Shown here in pieces: positions 1 to 4,817 of a stretch of DNA of 5,054 nucleotides (positions are counted from its first letter, which is position 1; the number at the start of each line of letters is the position of its first letter). The position numbers and the translations under genes are program-made. The notes beneath the pieces were generated by a model, which searched no databases, had not been told where the DNA came from, and saw only the letters and a list, made by a program, of their open reading frames with translations. This DNA comes from Mycobacterium sp. (GTDB taxonomy: Bacteria; Actinomycetota; Actinomycetes; Mycobacteriales; Mycobacteriaceae): assembly GCA_023264755.1 (NCBI GenBank), contig JAHFVB010000007.1, positions 13,343 through 18,396 of the forward strand, read 5' to 3'.

Positions 1-274
1 CCAGTTCGTCGAGGCCGGCCAACTCCTCCGCGTCGGGTGGGCGCGGCAAGGCCGGGCGCGGTGAGGTCGCCACGATCAGCATGCTCACCAAACCCAACAG
101 ATCCAACGGCTGACCGCTGTCCAGCGCTTGGCGCACCTCGTCGATCAACGGAGCTTCTTCGAGGGCCCCCTGGTCTTCTGCGTCAGGCGAGCCACCGGTC
201 GCCGCGCGGCGCTTGCTGCGCCTGGCGTCACGTCTGGCCTGTTTGGCTGTGCTGCGCTTGCGTCCGTCGGCCAT
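1..274 (-). CDS. Hypothetical protein with basic N-terminal tail (partial, 3' end outside window)
   Basis: I do not recognise this protein. Ninety-one codons are visible from ATG at 274 to the left edge; the C-terminus is missing. Residues 1-28 (MADGRKRSTAKQARRDARRS...) contain eleven Lys/Arg, a disordered polybasic tail of the sort that can contact nucleic acid or anionic surfaces. Residues about 29-45 are acidic (PDAEDQGALEEAPLIDE). A short amphipathic or helical stretch follows (VRQALDSGQPLDLLGLVSMLIVA, about 46-68), then a Pro-rich segment and another acidic run (PPDAEELAGLDEL). No signal peptide or catalytic motif is visible. The ATG was chosen because a TAGGGT -10 box lies seven bases upstream, fitting a leaderless message, and because G/C-ending codons run from this point. 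It lies 90 bases downstream of the sugar transferase stop in the same orientation, but its own promoter argues for at least partly independent expression. Confidence 0.7.
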   Translation of the reverse strand, partial: MADGRKRSTAKQARRDARRSKRRAATGGSPDAEDQGALEEAPLIDEVRQALDSGQPLDLLGLVSMLIVATSPRPALPRPPDAEELAGLDEL

Positions 275-281
275 GGCACGG

Positions 282-287
282 ACCCTA
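282..287 (-). promoter_or_regulatory. Candidate -10 box (TAGGGT) for a leaderless transcript of the left-edge gene
   Basis: On the minus strand TAGGGT matches the actinobacterial TANNNT consensus and is separated by seven bases (CCGTGCC) from the ATG at 274. That spacing would place transcription initiation at or next to the A of the start codon. No convincing -35 hexamer is seen, and no purine-rich Shine-Dalgarno sequence fits at the usual distance. This is inference from spacing alone. Confidence 0.4.
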
Positions 288-295
288 CCGAGCCG

Positions 296-319
296 GGTCG
301 ACCTGGACCGACGTCGACC
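296..319. repeat. Inverted repeat GGTCGAC-N10-GTCGACC between the sugar transferase and the left-edge gene
   Basis: A perfect 7-bp inverted repeat (296-302 and 313-319) encloses a 10-base loop. It lies 46 bases beyond the sugar transferase stop on the minus strand and just upstream of the candidate -10 box of the next gene. It could be a weak hairpin terminator, since no U-run follows, or an operator half-site pair. Each arm contains the self-complementary GTCGAC, which is common by chance in GC-rich DNA. Confidence 0.3.
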
Positions 320-364
320 ACCGGCCGGCGAGCGCACCACCGGTCGCCCAGACGGAGCCTGGAC

Positions 365-1915
365 TCATTCGGCAGGTCGAAGCACGGCCGGTATGGTCAG
401 CGCAAGGATCTTGAAATCGAGTGCCAGCGACCAATTCTCGATGTAGTAGTTGTCCCATTCGGCCCGGTCGGCAATCGAGGTCTGCCCGCGTAGCCCGTGG
501 ACTTGGGCCCATCCGGTCAGGCCGGCCTTCACTCGGTGGCGTTCTCCGTATCGGCGGAACTGCGCGTCGAACAGCTCGACGTACTCGGGACGCTCGGGGC
601 GCGGGCCCACCAGGCTCATCTCGCCCTTCAAGACGTTGATCAGTTGGGGAAGTTCGTCCATCGACGTCGCGCGCAGCACCCTGCCGATCTTGGTCCGCCG
701 GTCGGACCCCTCGACCCCACCCGGCGCACTGCCCGGCCTGGGTTGGAACGCTTCGTCAGCTGCGGGCGGCAAGCGCATGGAGCGGAACTTCAGACAGTCG
801 AACACCAGACCGTCACGTCCAACGCGCTTCTGCCGGAAGAAGATCGGGCCAGGTGAACTCATCCGGATCAGCATCGCCAACACCAGGAGCAGTGGACCGA
901 TGACCACTAGGGCGAGACCAGCCGCGACCCGATCGCCAACGTGCTTGACGGTGAACTCCCAGCCCCGCGGATTGGCGTGCGGCAACGCCAAGACGGGCAA
1001 GCCGCCGACGTGTTCGACACGCACACGCTGCCCGACTGCGTCGAACATGCGCGGAACCACCCAGACCCGCAATCCGCGCTTGTGCGCCACTCGGACCACT
1101 CCGCTGCGCAATTCCCGGTCCTGCATGCGGGAGAACGCGATGATGACGGCCTCGGCTCCGGTTTCTTCAATGGCTTCCTCGATCGAGTCGGGTGAGCCGA
1201 TCCGTTGAGTGGTCGGAACGGAGCCAAGCTCCATGCCCGCCCACAATGGCGGATCGACGGACAGCAGTCCGACCGGCGCCAGCCCGTATTGGGGCGACGC
1301 CTCGAGGCGCTGACACAACTGGTGGGCGACCTCGCCGTTTCCGACGATCAGCGTTGGCGCCAAGAAGTCGAGCCGGCGCCGCATCCACCGCTGCAACGTT
1401 GCGAGGATGAGCCGATTGACGGCGATGAGCACCGCCGCGCAGATCCACATTCGCGCTACGAGCCCCCCGGGGCGTTCGGGGTCGCCCACGAAGGTCATCA
1501 CGCTCAGTACGCACATCGACGCAACCGCCACCGTGGTCTCCACCGGTGCGATCTCGTCCGTGAACCGCCGGACGATGCTGCGGCGATACAGCGAGCGCAT
1601 GAAGATGAAGAGCACCACCGTCGGCACGAATGAGGCGATTGCCCACAACCAGACATCCGGTTCTTGCGCTCTCGACGCCCAGCACACCCCGATGGCAGCT
1701 GCAGCCGTGGCACCGAGCACGTCGAGGGCCACCGCGAACATCGTGACGGCGGTGTTCGACCGCGCGGTCGAAGCAAAGGCTTTCTCGCGACCACTTGCGG
1801 CCGCTGCCTTTTGCGTCGCGCCCGTTATCGGATTCTCGACGGAAATGTGTTTAATCGCCATTGGACACCCAGCGCGAATGGACACCGTCCGCGCGTCGGC
1901 GACCGGTTCTGTCAC
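365..1915 (-). CDS. Membrane polyprenyl-phosphate glycosylphosphotransferase (exopolysaccharide-initiating sugar transferase, WbaP/WcaJ/CpsE-like)
   Basis: The family transfers a sugar-1-phosphate from a nucleotide sugar to undecaprenyl or decaprenyl phosphate at the inner membrane, the first step of exopolysaccharide or glycan repeat synthesis. The 516 residues match the usual long form. Four N-terminal membrane helices lie at about 56-80, 88-107, 125-143 and 151-172. A Rossmann-like CoA_binding_3 domain starts at TLIVGNGEVA (188-197). The C-terminal catalytic domain begins with a re-entrant membrane helix (K324 to about 350, broken at P341). It then shows SPGP (354-357), FFRQKRVGRDG, LKFRSM, the catalytic Asp-Glu pair in SMDELPQLINVLKGEMSLVGPRPERPEY (D420/E421; PRP 438-440) and GLTGWAQVHGLRG (466-477). 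All key motifs are intact. The start taken is GTG at 1915, because a stop lies three codons upstream in frame; ATG at 1861 (residue 19) is a real alternative and neither has a good ribosome binding site. The donor sugar cannot be read from the sequence. No other polysaccharide genes are seen here. Confidence 0.93.
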   Translation of the reverse strand: MTEPVADARTVSIRAGCPMAIKHISVENPITGATQKAAAASGREKAFASTARSNTAVTMFAVALDVLGATAAAAIGVCWASRAQEPDVWLWAIASFVPTVVLFIFMRSLYRRSIVRRFTDEIAPVETTVAVASMCVLSVMTFVGDPERPGGLVARMWICAAVLIAVNRLILATLQRWMRRRLDFLAPTLIVGNGEVAHQLCQRLEASPQYGLAPVGLLSVDPPLWAGMELGSVPTTQRIGSPDSIEEAIEETGAEAVIIAFSRMQDRELRSGVVRVAHKRGLRVWVVPRMFDAVGQRVRVEHVGGLPVLALPHANPRGWEFTVKHVGDRVAAGLALVVIGPLLLVLAMLIRMSSPGPIFFRQKRVGRDGLVFDCLKFRSMRLPPAADEAFQPRPGSAPGGVEGSDRRTKIGRVLRATSMDELPQLINVLKGEMSLVGPRPERPEYVELFDAQFRRYGERHRVKAGLTGWAQVHGLRGQTSIADRAEWDNYYIENWSLALDFKILALTIPAVLRPAE

Positions 1916-1973
1916 CCCCGTTCAGCATCGGCAATGTCCATCCGAGCGGTGCAGCAACCCAAGACAATGCGAC

Positions 1974-2252
1974 CTACCCCCGTGAGAGTTTCACCCGACG
2001 AACAACATTGTGACTGCCCGAGCCAGGTTTTGCGGTTCGTTGCACGATCTCGACACGCCGCGGCCCGGCGAAGCGCAGCCCCGCGCGGATCGCATCGGGC
2101 AGCACCGCCTCGTCATTCCCCGACGTTGCCTCCAGCCGTTGGCTCCGGGAAAACCGGACCACGTCCCCGGGCTGCAAGATCAGCGATTCCGCGTCGCCTC
2201 GAAATTGCGCGTCGCCACTGGCGGAAATGCAATTAAAAGGTGCATTCAGCAA
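1974..2252 (-). CDS. Doubtful small reading frame, 92 residues, unknown
   Basis: The frame runs from TTG at 2252 to TAG at 1974-1976 and would encode a soluble 92-residue protein. The central part (about residues 13-75, containing ESLILQPGDVVRFSRSQRLEA and RAGLRFAGPRRVEIVQ) has roughly 80% G/C at third positions and beta-strand-like hydrophobic alternation. The first dozen and last twenty codons are AT-richer and look non-coding. There is no ATG or GTG near the N-terminus, and no Shine-Dalgarno before the TTG. An overlapping plus-strand frame (2010-2291) has comparable composition. It might be a real small gene leading into the sugar transferase (58-base gap), a decayed fragment of a longer gene, or noise. 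I do not recognise any family with confidence. Confidence 0.25.
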   Translation of the reverse strand: MLNAPFNCISASGDAQFRGDAESLILQPGDVVRFSRSQRLEATSGNDEAVLPDAIRAGLRFAGPRRVEIVQRTAKPGSGSHNVVRRVKLSRG

Positions 2253-2265
2253 ATATTCATTGACG
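2225..2265. promoter_or_regulatory. AT-rich island with inverted repeat AATGCA-N9-TGCATT
   Basis: About forty bases are strongly A/T-rich inside otherwise GC-rich DNA. They contain a perfect 6-bp inverted repeat at 2226-2231 and 2241-2246 with loop ATTAAAAGG. On the minus strand the TTTTAATT stretch could supply a -10 element for a leader running toward the sugar transferase, but no matching -35 is seen. Such islands are also typical binding sites for the AT-preferring nucleoid protein Lsr2, known to act on cell-surface genes in mycobacteria. Both roles are inference. Confidence 0.35.
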
Positions 2266-2269
2266 GATC

Positions 2270-2285
2270 GCCGGCGGCCGCCGGC
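2270..2285 (-). terminator. Perfect 16-base GC palindrome, candidate terminator of the TetR gene
   Basis: GCCGGCGGCCGCCGGC is exactly self-complementary and can fold as a 6-bp all-GC stem with a GGCC loop. It begins 37 bases after the TetR stop codon on the minus strand. No U-run follows, which is usual for candidate terminators in mycobacteria. It could instead be a protein site or a chance product of GC-rich sequence. Confidence 0.4.
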
Positions 2286-2321
2286 TCCTGACGGCGGCCG
2301 AACGGGCCGGGTGCGAGCGCG

Positions 2322-2912
2322 CTACCGACCGACGGCTTCGGAGTCGCCGCGCGGGCTGATGATCCGCGCGGCCGCTTCCACCACGTCCGCGCGCCGGGAC
2401 GCCAGCACGGTCGAGTCGCCGCTGACGCGATCGGCGTCTGGAAACTGTGCCCAGGCCAGGCCGACGCCGAGTAGCAAGATCAGCAACTCCCCCGGGTTCC
2501 ACCTGCGGTCGACGGCGCCAGCGGCTTGGGCGTCGGCGATGGCGGTGACGTCTCGTTGGTCGACGGTGCGACCGTCGACTTCGGGGGCTTCCAGACGCAA
2601 CCCCTCCAGCTTCGCCCAGGTGACCATGCGCAGGTGCTCGGGACGGTTGAGAGCGAGGTCGAAGACCTCTCCGGCGAACTCGGCCACCGCGTCGGGACGC
2701 ACCGCGACGGAGCGGAAGAACTGGGCGCCATCGGTGGTGATCACCTGCCGGAACAGTGTCTCCTTGTCGCCGAAGTGCGCGTACAGGCGCTCCTTGCTGG
2801 CGTTGGCGGTCTTGGCGATGCGATCGATGCGCGCGCCGGCCAGGCCGTATTGGGCGAACTCGGTCCGCGCCGCCTCGAGGATCGCACCACGAAGCTCAGT
2901 TCCAGTTCTCAC
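2322..2912 (-). CDS. TetR-family transcriptional regulator
   Basis: This is a one-component repressor of 196 residues, the normal TetR length. Residues 8-55 form the DNA-binding domain: helix 1 ILEAARTEFAQYG, then the helix-turn-helix IDRIAKTANASKERLYAHFGDKETLF (about 29-54) with the family hallmark LYAHFGDKETLF. The C-terminal part (60-185) is a helical ligand-binding and dimerisation region, including the hydrophobic ELLILLLGVGLAWAQF (142-157); its ligand cannot be inferred. The GTG at 2912 is chosen because the domain begins right there and a TATGAT -10 box sits six bases upstream. The frame stays open to 3359, but that extension would run antisense through the methyltransferase gene and encodes no recognisable domain. 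It diverges from the methyltransferase/acyltransferase operon with a 97-base gap carrying a perfect palindrome, so it very likely represses both itself and that operon. Confidence 0.93.
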   Translation of the reverse strand: MRTGTELRGAILEAARTEFAQYGLAGARIDRIAKTANASKERLYAHFGDKETLFRQVITTDGAQFFRSVAVRPDAVAEFAGEVFDLALNRPEHLRMVTWAKLEGLRLEAPEVDGRTVDQRDVTAIADAQAAGAVDRRWNPGELLILLLGVGLAWAQFPDADRVSGDSTVLASRRADVVEAAARIISPRGDSEAVGR

Positions 2913-2918
2913 ATGAAC

Positions 2919-2924
2919 ATCATA
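2919..2924 (-). promoter_or_regulatory. Candidate -10 box (TATGAT) of the TetR gene, leaderless
   Basis: TATGAT differs from TATAAT at one position and fits TANNNT. Six bases (GTTCAT) separate it from the GTG start, so transcription would begin at or near the first base of the start codon. The -35 position falls at the far edge of the palindrome at 2927-2946 and reads TCAAAC or ATCAAA, a poor match. The spacer is almost entirely the palindrome, so a bound repressor would block polymerase. Confidence 0.6.
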
Positions 2925-2926
2925 AA

Positions 2927-2946
2927 CAAACGAACTAGTTCGTTTG
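2927..2946. promoter_or_regulatory. TetR operator: perfect 20-bp palindrome
   Basis: CAAACGAACTAGTTCGTTTG equals its own reverse complement over all 20 bases. It lies in the 97-base divergent region, 14 bases before the TetR start and 63 bases before the methyltransferase start. Length, symmetry and position match what is known of TetR-dimer operators, and AACTAGTT-type cores are common among actinobacterial TetR sites. That this TetR binds here is inference, but a 20-base perfect palindrome by chance is very unlikely. Confidence 0.85.
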
Positions 2947-2947
2947 A

Positions 2948-2953
2948 TACCTT
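2948..2953 (+). promoter_or_regulatory. Possible -10 box (TACCTT) of the methyltransferase-acyltransferase operon
   Basis: TACCTT fits TANNNT and begins one base after the operator, so the -35 region and spacer would lie within or beside the operator. It would give a leader of about 50 bases. The TTGACG at 2953-2958 resembles a -35 element, but nothing like a -10 box follows at 16-18 bases. The exact promoter is therefore uncertain. Confidence 0.3.
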
Positions 2954-2962
2954 TGACGAAGA

Positions 2963-2977
2963 GAGTTCGAGTTCGAG
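2963..2977 (+). repeat. Tandem AGTTCG copies in the leader
   Basis: GAGTTCGAGTTCGAG contains AGTTCG twice (2964-2969 and 2970-2975). The same six bases form part of the right operator arm (2937-2942). This could be an auxiliary half-site cluster for the TetR protein, or a chance short repeat. Confidence 0.25.
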
Positions 2978-2994
2978 CACGAGGTCGGGCAGAA

Positions 2995-3001
2995 AAGGGA
3001 G
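2995..3001 (+). promoter_or_regulatory. Ribosome binding site AAGGGAG of the methyltransferase
   Basis: This purine-rich Shine-Dalgarno sequence lies eight bases before the ATG at 3010. It decides this start over an in-frame extension reaching back to 2944, which would overlap the promoter and operator region. Confidence 0.7.
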
Positions 3002-3009
3002 CGCCACGC

Positions 3010-3846
3010 ATGAACAGCACCAAGACCCAACCGTCGATCGCGTCGATGCCGCGCGGCGGCCCCACCGCGTCCTGGCTGGACCGGCTGCTCGAGACCGACG
3101 TGCTGGAGTACACCGACCGCAACGACGTCCCCGACCAACTCAAACAACGCGTCATTGCAGGCCTGGACGCCATTGGGGAACGCTTCGGGACGCACCGGTC
3201 CCACGCGCAAGCAGCGTTGGAGCTGGTGGCCGACATCCCCAATCCGCGCATCCTCGAGCTCGGAGCTGGGCACGGAAGGCTCTCCCAGGAGCTTCTTGCG
3301 CTGCACCCGACCGTCGAAGTGACCGCCACCGATCTCGACCCGACATCGGTGGCCAACATGTCCGCCGGTCCCCTCGGATCTCATCCCCGCGCACGCACCC
3401 AGGTCGTCGACGCGACCGCGATCGATGCCGGCGACGGGTCCTACGACCTCGTGGTGTTTGCGCTGGCGTTCCACCACCTGCCGCCGGCCTTGGCCTACCG
3501 TGCCATCGCCGAGGCCACTCGAGTCGGGCGCCGCTTCCTGGTCATCGACCTGGCCCGCTCGTCACCCCTGCGACTGGTACTGGGCTCACTGCTCATGGCT
3601 CCGATGTCCGTGGCGATCATGCCGCTCTCGTCGGTTCTGCCCACCATGCACGACGGCCTCATCAGCTCACTGCGCGCCTACTCGCCAGCCGCGTTGGTCG
3701 CCCTCGGCACCGCCGCCGACCCCGCGATGAGCGTCGAATTCCCAGCTCCACCGACGGGTGGCCTCGGCCCGGCACCGATGACGGCGGTCTTCTCCCGAAC
3801 GGCGAGCTCCGAGGCTGACGCACACGAGGACGCAAAGAACCGATGA
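3010..3846 (+). CDS. Class I SAM-dependent methyltransferase, likely acting on a lipid or other hydrophobic substrate
   Basis: The protein has 278 residues with a complete Rossmann-type SAM-binding core. Motif I is ILELGAGHGR (81-90); the acidic residues after strand 2 are in TATDLD (106-110); VVDATAID (132-139) contacts the adenine side; and the post-core strand is YDLVVFALAFHHLPP (145-159). These place it in the Methyltransf_11/25-like group, which transfers methyl from SAM to small molecules or lipids. A hydrophobic stretch at about 186-210 (LRLVLGSLLMAPMSVAIMPLSSVL) sits after the core strand VIDLARS and could attach the enzyme to the membrane or form a lipid-binding lid. No signal peptide is present. 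Residues 1-60 form a helical cap. The start has a good ribosome binding site. The stop overlaps the next gene's ATG (ATGA), implying translational coupling to the acyltransferase. Expression is probably controlled by the divergent TetR through the palindrome upstream. The substrate is unknown; the lipid assignment rests on the neighbour and the hydrophobic segment. Confidence 0.88.
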   Translation: MNSTKTQPSIASMPRGGPTASWLDRLLETDVLEYTDRNDVPDQLKQRVIAGLDAIGERFGTHRSHAQAALELVADIPNPRILELGAGHGRLSQELLALHPTVEVTATDLDPTSVANMSAGPLGSHPRARTQVVDATAIDAGDGSYDLVVFALAFHHLPPALAYRAIAEATRVGRRFLVIDLARSSPLRLVLGSLLMAPMSVAIMPLSSVLPTMHDGLISSLRAYSPAALVALGTAADPAMSVEFPAPPTGGLGPAPMTAVFSRTASSEADAHEDAKNR

Positions 3847-4706
3847 ACGTGGCCTCCGACGTCGACCAACTCATCGACCAACCGCCGCGCGTGCAGTCGC
3901 TGCGTCGAGTGCTCGACGGCGTCCTCGACGGGATCACTCCCCTGGTCGACGCCACCCGTCCGTATGTCGACGGTACCGAGCAGCTGCCACGCGACGGTCG
4001 AGTCCTGTTGGTGGGCAACCATACTCAAACCGGAATGGCCGAAGTGTGGTTGACCAGCCTGGTGGTCCGGCGGACCATCGGCACCCGGGTCAGGACGCTG
4101 GCCGTCCGCGATCTGGGCAACGCGCCCGGTTTCGCCGCCGACTTCACGGCGGCCTACGGCGGAGTCGTCGGGAGTCCGGACAACGCCAGAGAGCTCATGC
4201 AACACGGCGAGACCGTGCTGGTGTTCCCCGGCGGCGGACGCGAAATCCAAAAGTTCAAGGGCGAGGAGTACCACCTGAACTGGGAGGGTCGCTCCGGATT
4301 CGCCAGGGTGGCGATTGCCAACGGCTACCCCATCGTGCCGGTCGGCAACGTGGGCGGCGACGACATCTTTCACAGCCTCACCACCCGCGATAGCGCGCTG
4401 GGCAAGCTGAGCCTGGCCGTGTCCGAGAAGATCACCGGTCGCCCCGACATGTTCCTACCGGTGGTACGCGGCCTCGGCCCGACCCTGCTGCCCAGCCCGC
4501 AGCGGTTGTACCTCCGCTTCGGCGCACCCATTGGCACCACCGCACCTGAGGGCGTCGGCGCCGACGAATGGACCGCAACGGTGAAGGAGCGGACCCAGAC
4601 CGCCTTGGAGGCCGTGCTGTCCGACCTGTTGAAGATCCGGGCCGACGACCCCTACCGCGGACTGAACCCGCTGGCGTGGCACCGAGCCACCCGACCCTCC
4701 AGTTAG
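3843..4706 (+). CDS. Lysophospholipid/diacylglycerol acyltransferase family protein (PlsC superfamily, TMEM68/DGAT2-like)
   Basis: This 287-residue enzyme should transfer an acyl group from acyl-CoA or acyl-ACP to a lipid or alcohol acceptor at the membrane. Motif I is VGNHTQTGMAE (57-67), with H60 as catalytic base. The nearest acidic residue, E67, is seven positions on, rather than the Asp five positions on in classical HxxxxD enzymes. Motif III is LVFPGGGREIQKFKGEEYHLNWEGRSGFARVAI (126-158), the FPGG-RE signature of the TMEM68/DGAT2/phytyl-ester-synthase branch. PIVPVG (163-168) is motif IV, and RLYLRFGAPI (221-230) is the usual closing strand. No clear transmembrane helix is seen, so association is probably peripheral. 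The ATG overlaps the methyltransferase stop by four bases (ATGA); GAGGA at 3826-3830 is a slightly distant ribosome binding site. Acceptor and acyl chain are unknown. The gene ends 111 bases before the glycosidase. Confidence 0.9.
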   Translation: MNVASDVDQLIDQPPRVQSLRRVLDGVLDGITPLVDATRPYVDGTEQLPRDGRVLLVGNHTQTGMAEVWLTSLVVRRTIGTRVRTLAVRDLGNAPGFAADFTAAYGGVVGSPDNARELMQHGETVLVFPGGGREIQKFKGEEYHLNWEGRSGFARVAIANGYPIVPVGNVGGDDIFHSLTTRDSALGKLSLAVSEKITGRPDMFLPVVRGLGPTLLPSPQRLYLRFGAPIGTTAPEGVGADEWTATVKERTQTALEAVLSDLLKIRADDPYRGLNPLAWHRATRPSS

Positions 4707-4720
4707 CGGCACCCCCCAGC

Positions 4721-4740
4721 GCACGGCTAAGCCGTTGTGC
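4721..4740 (+). terminator. Small stem-loop after the acyltransferase gene
   Basis: ACGGC-TAA-GCCGT (4723-4735) forms a 5-bp stem with a 3-base loop, extendable with GC/GC pairs across a bulge, 14 bases after the acyltransferase stop. No U-run follows. It is a weak terminator candidate. Confidence 0.3.
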
Positions 4741-4759
4741 TGCAGCGTGATCCACCATG

Positions 4760-4780
4760 TGCCCGGCAACGCTGCCGGCA
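4760..4780 (+). terminator. GC-rich stem-loop before the glycosidase gene
   Basis: TGCCcGGC (4760-4767) pairs with GCCGGCA (4774-4780) as seven base pairs with one bulged C and loop AACGCT. It is the stronger of two hairpins in the 111-base gap and could end the operon transcript. No U-run is seen. Confidence 0.35.
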
Positions 4781-4805
4781 ACCACGAGCTGCCTTCAGGC
4801 GAACC

Positions 4806-4810
4806 GGGAG
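4806..4810 (+). promoter_or_regulatory. Ribosome binding site GGGAG fixing a TTG start
   Basis: GGGAG lies seven bases before TTG at 4818, ideal spacing. The only in-frame start further upstream in the gap, GTG at 4737, has no such site and would put an Arg-rich stretch before the signal peptide. Confidence 0.7.
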
Positions 4811-4817
4811 AAACGAC

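Larger units (their letters stand above)
1916..2321. other. 406-base stretch without a convincing gene
   Basis: This lies between the sugar transferase start and the TetR stop, both genes on the minus strand, so it should contain the sugar transferase promoter and the TetR terminator. I see three things in it: a doubtful 92-residue minus-strand frame (1974-2252), an AT-rich island (2225-2265) and a GC-rich palindrome (2270-2285). Nearer the sugar transferase there is a small imperfect repeat, GTGAGAGTTTCAC (1982-1994, 4-bp arms). I could not identify a clear -35/-10 pair for the sugar transferase. Reading frames on both strands have similarly G/C-biased third positions, so codon bias does not decide whether anything is coded. 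Confidence 0.5.

Noticed and set aside
450..1208. A 252-codon plus-strand frame opposite the sugar transferase
   Set aside because: The minus strand encodes a complete enzyme with all family motifs; the plus frame is rich in Arg, Ser, Thr and Pro with no recognisable domain.
2953..2958. TTGACG as the -35 box of the methyltransferase operon
   Set aside because: No TANNNT-like sequence lies 16-18 bases downstream, so it was not called as a promoter.
2944..3009. N-terminal extension of the methyltransferase back to 2944
   Set aside because: It overlaps the operator and promoter region and ignores the good ribosome binding site before the ATG at 3010.
2913..3359. N-terminal extension of the TetR protein up to 3359
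   Set aside because: It would run antisense through the methyltransferase gene and contains no recognisable domain; the TetR domain begins right at the GTG at 2912, which has its own -10 box.
2526..3818. A long plus-strand open frame (430 codons) across the TetR gene and the methyltransferase
   Set aside because: It is antisense to the TetR gene, out of frame within the methyltransferase, crosses the operator, and its translation is a low-complexity Arg/Pro/His-rich product typical of shadow frames in GC-rich DNA.
3678..4373. A 231-codon minus-strand frame opposite the acyltransferase
   Set aside because: The plus strand has an intact acyltransferase with conserved motifs; the minus frame shows none and has no start signal.
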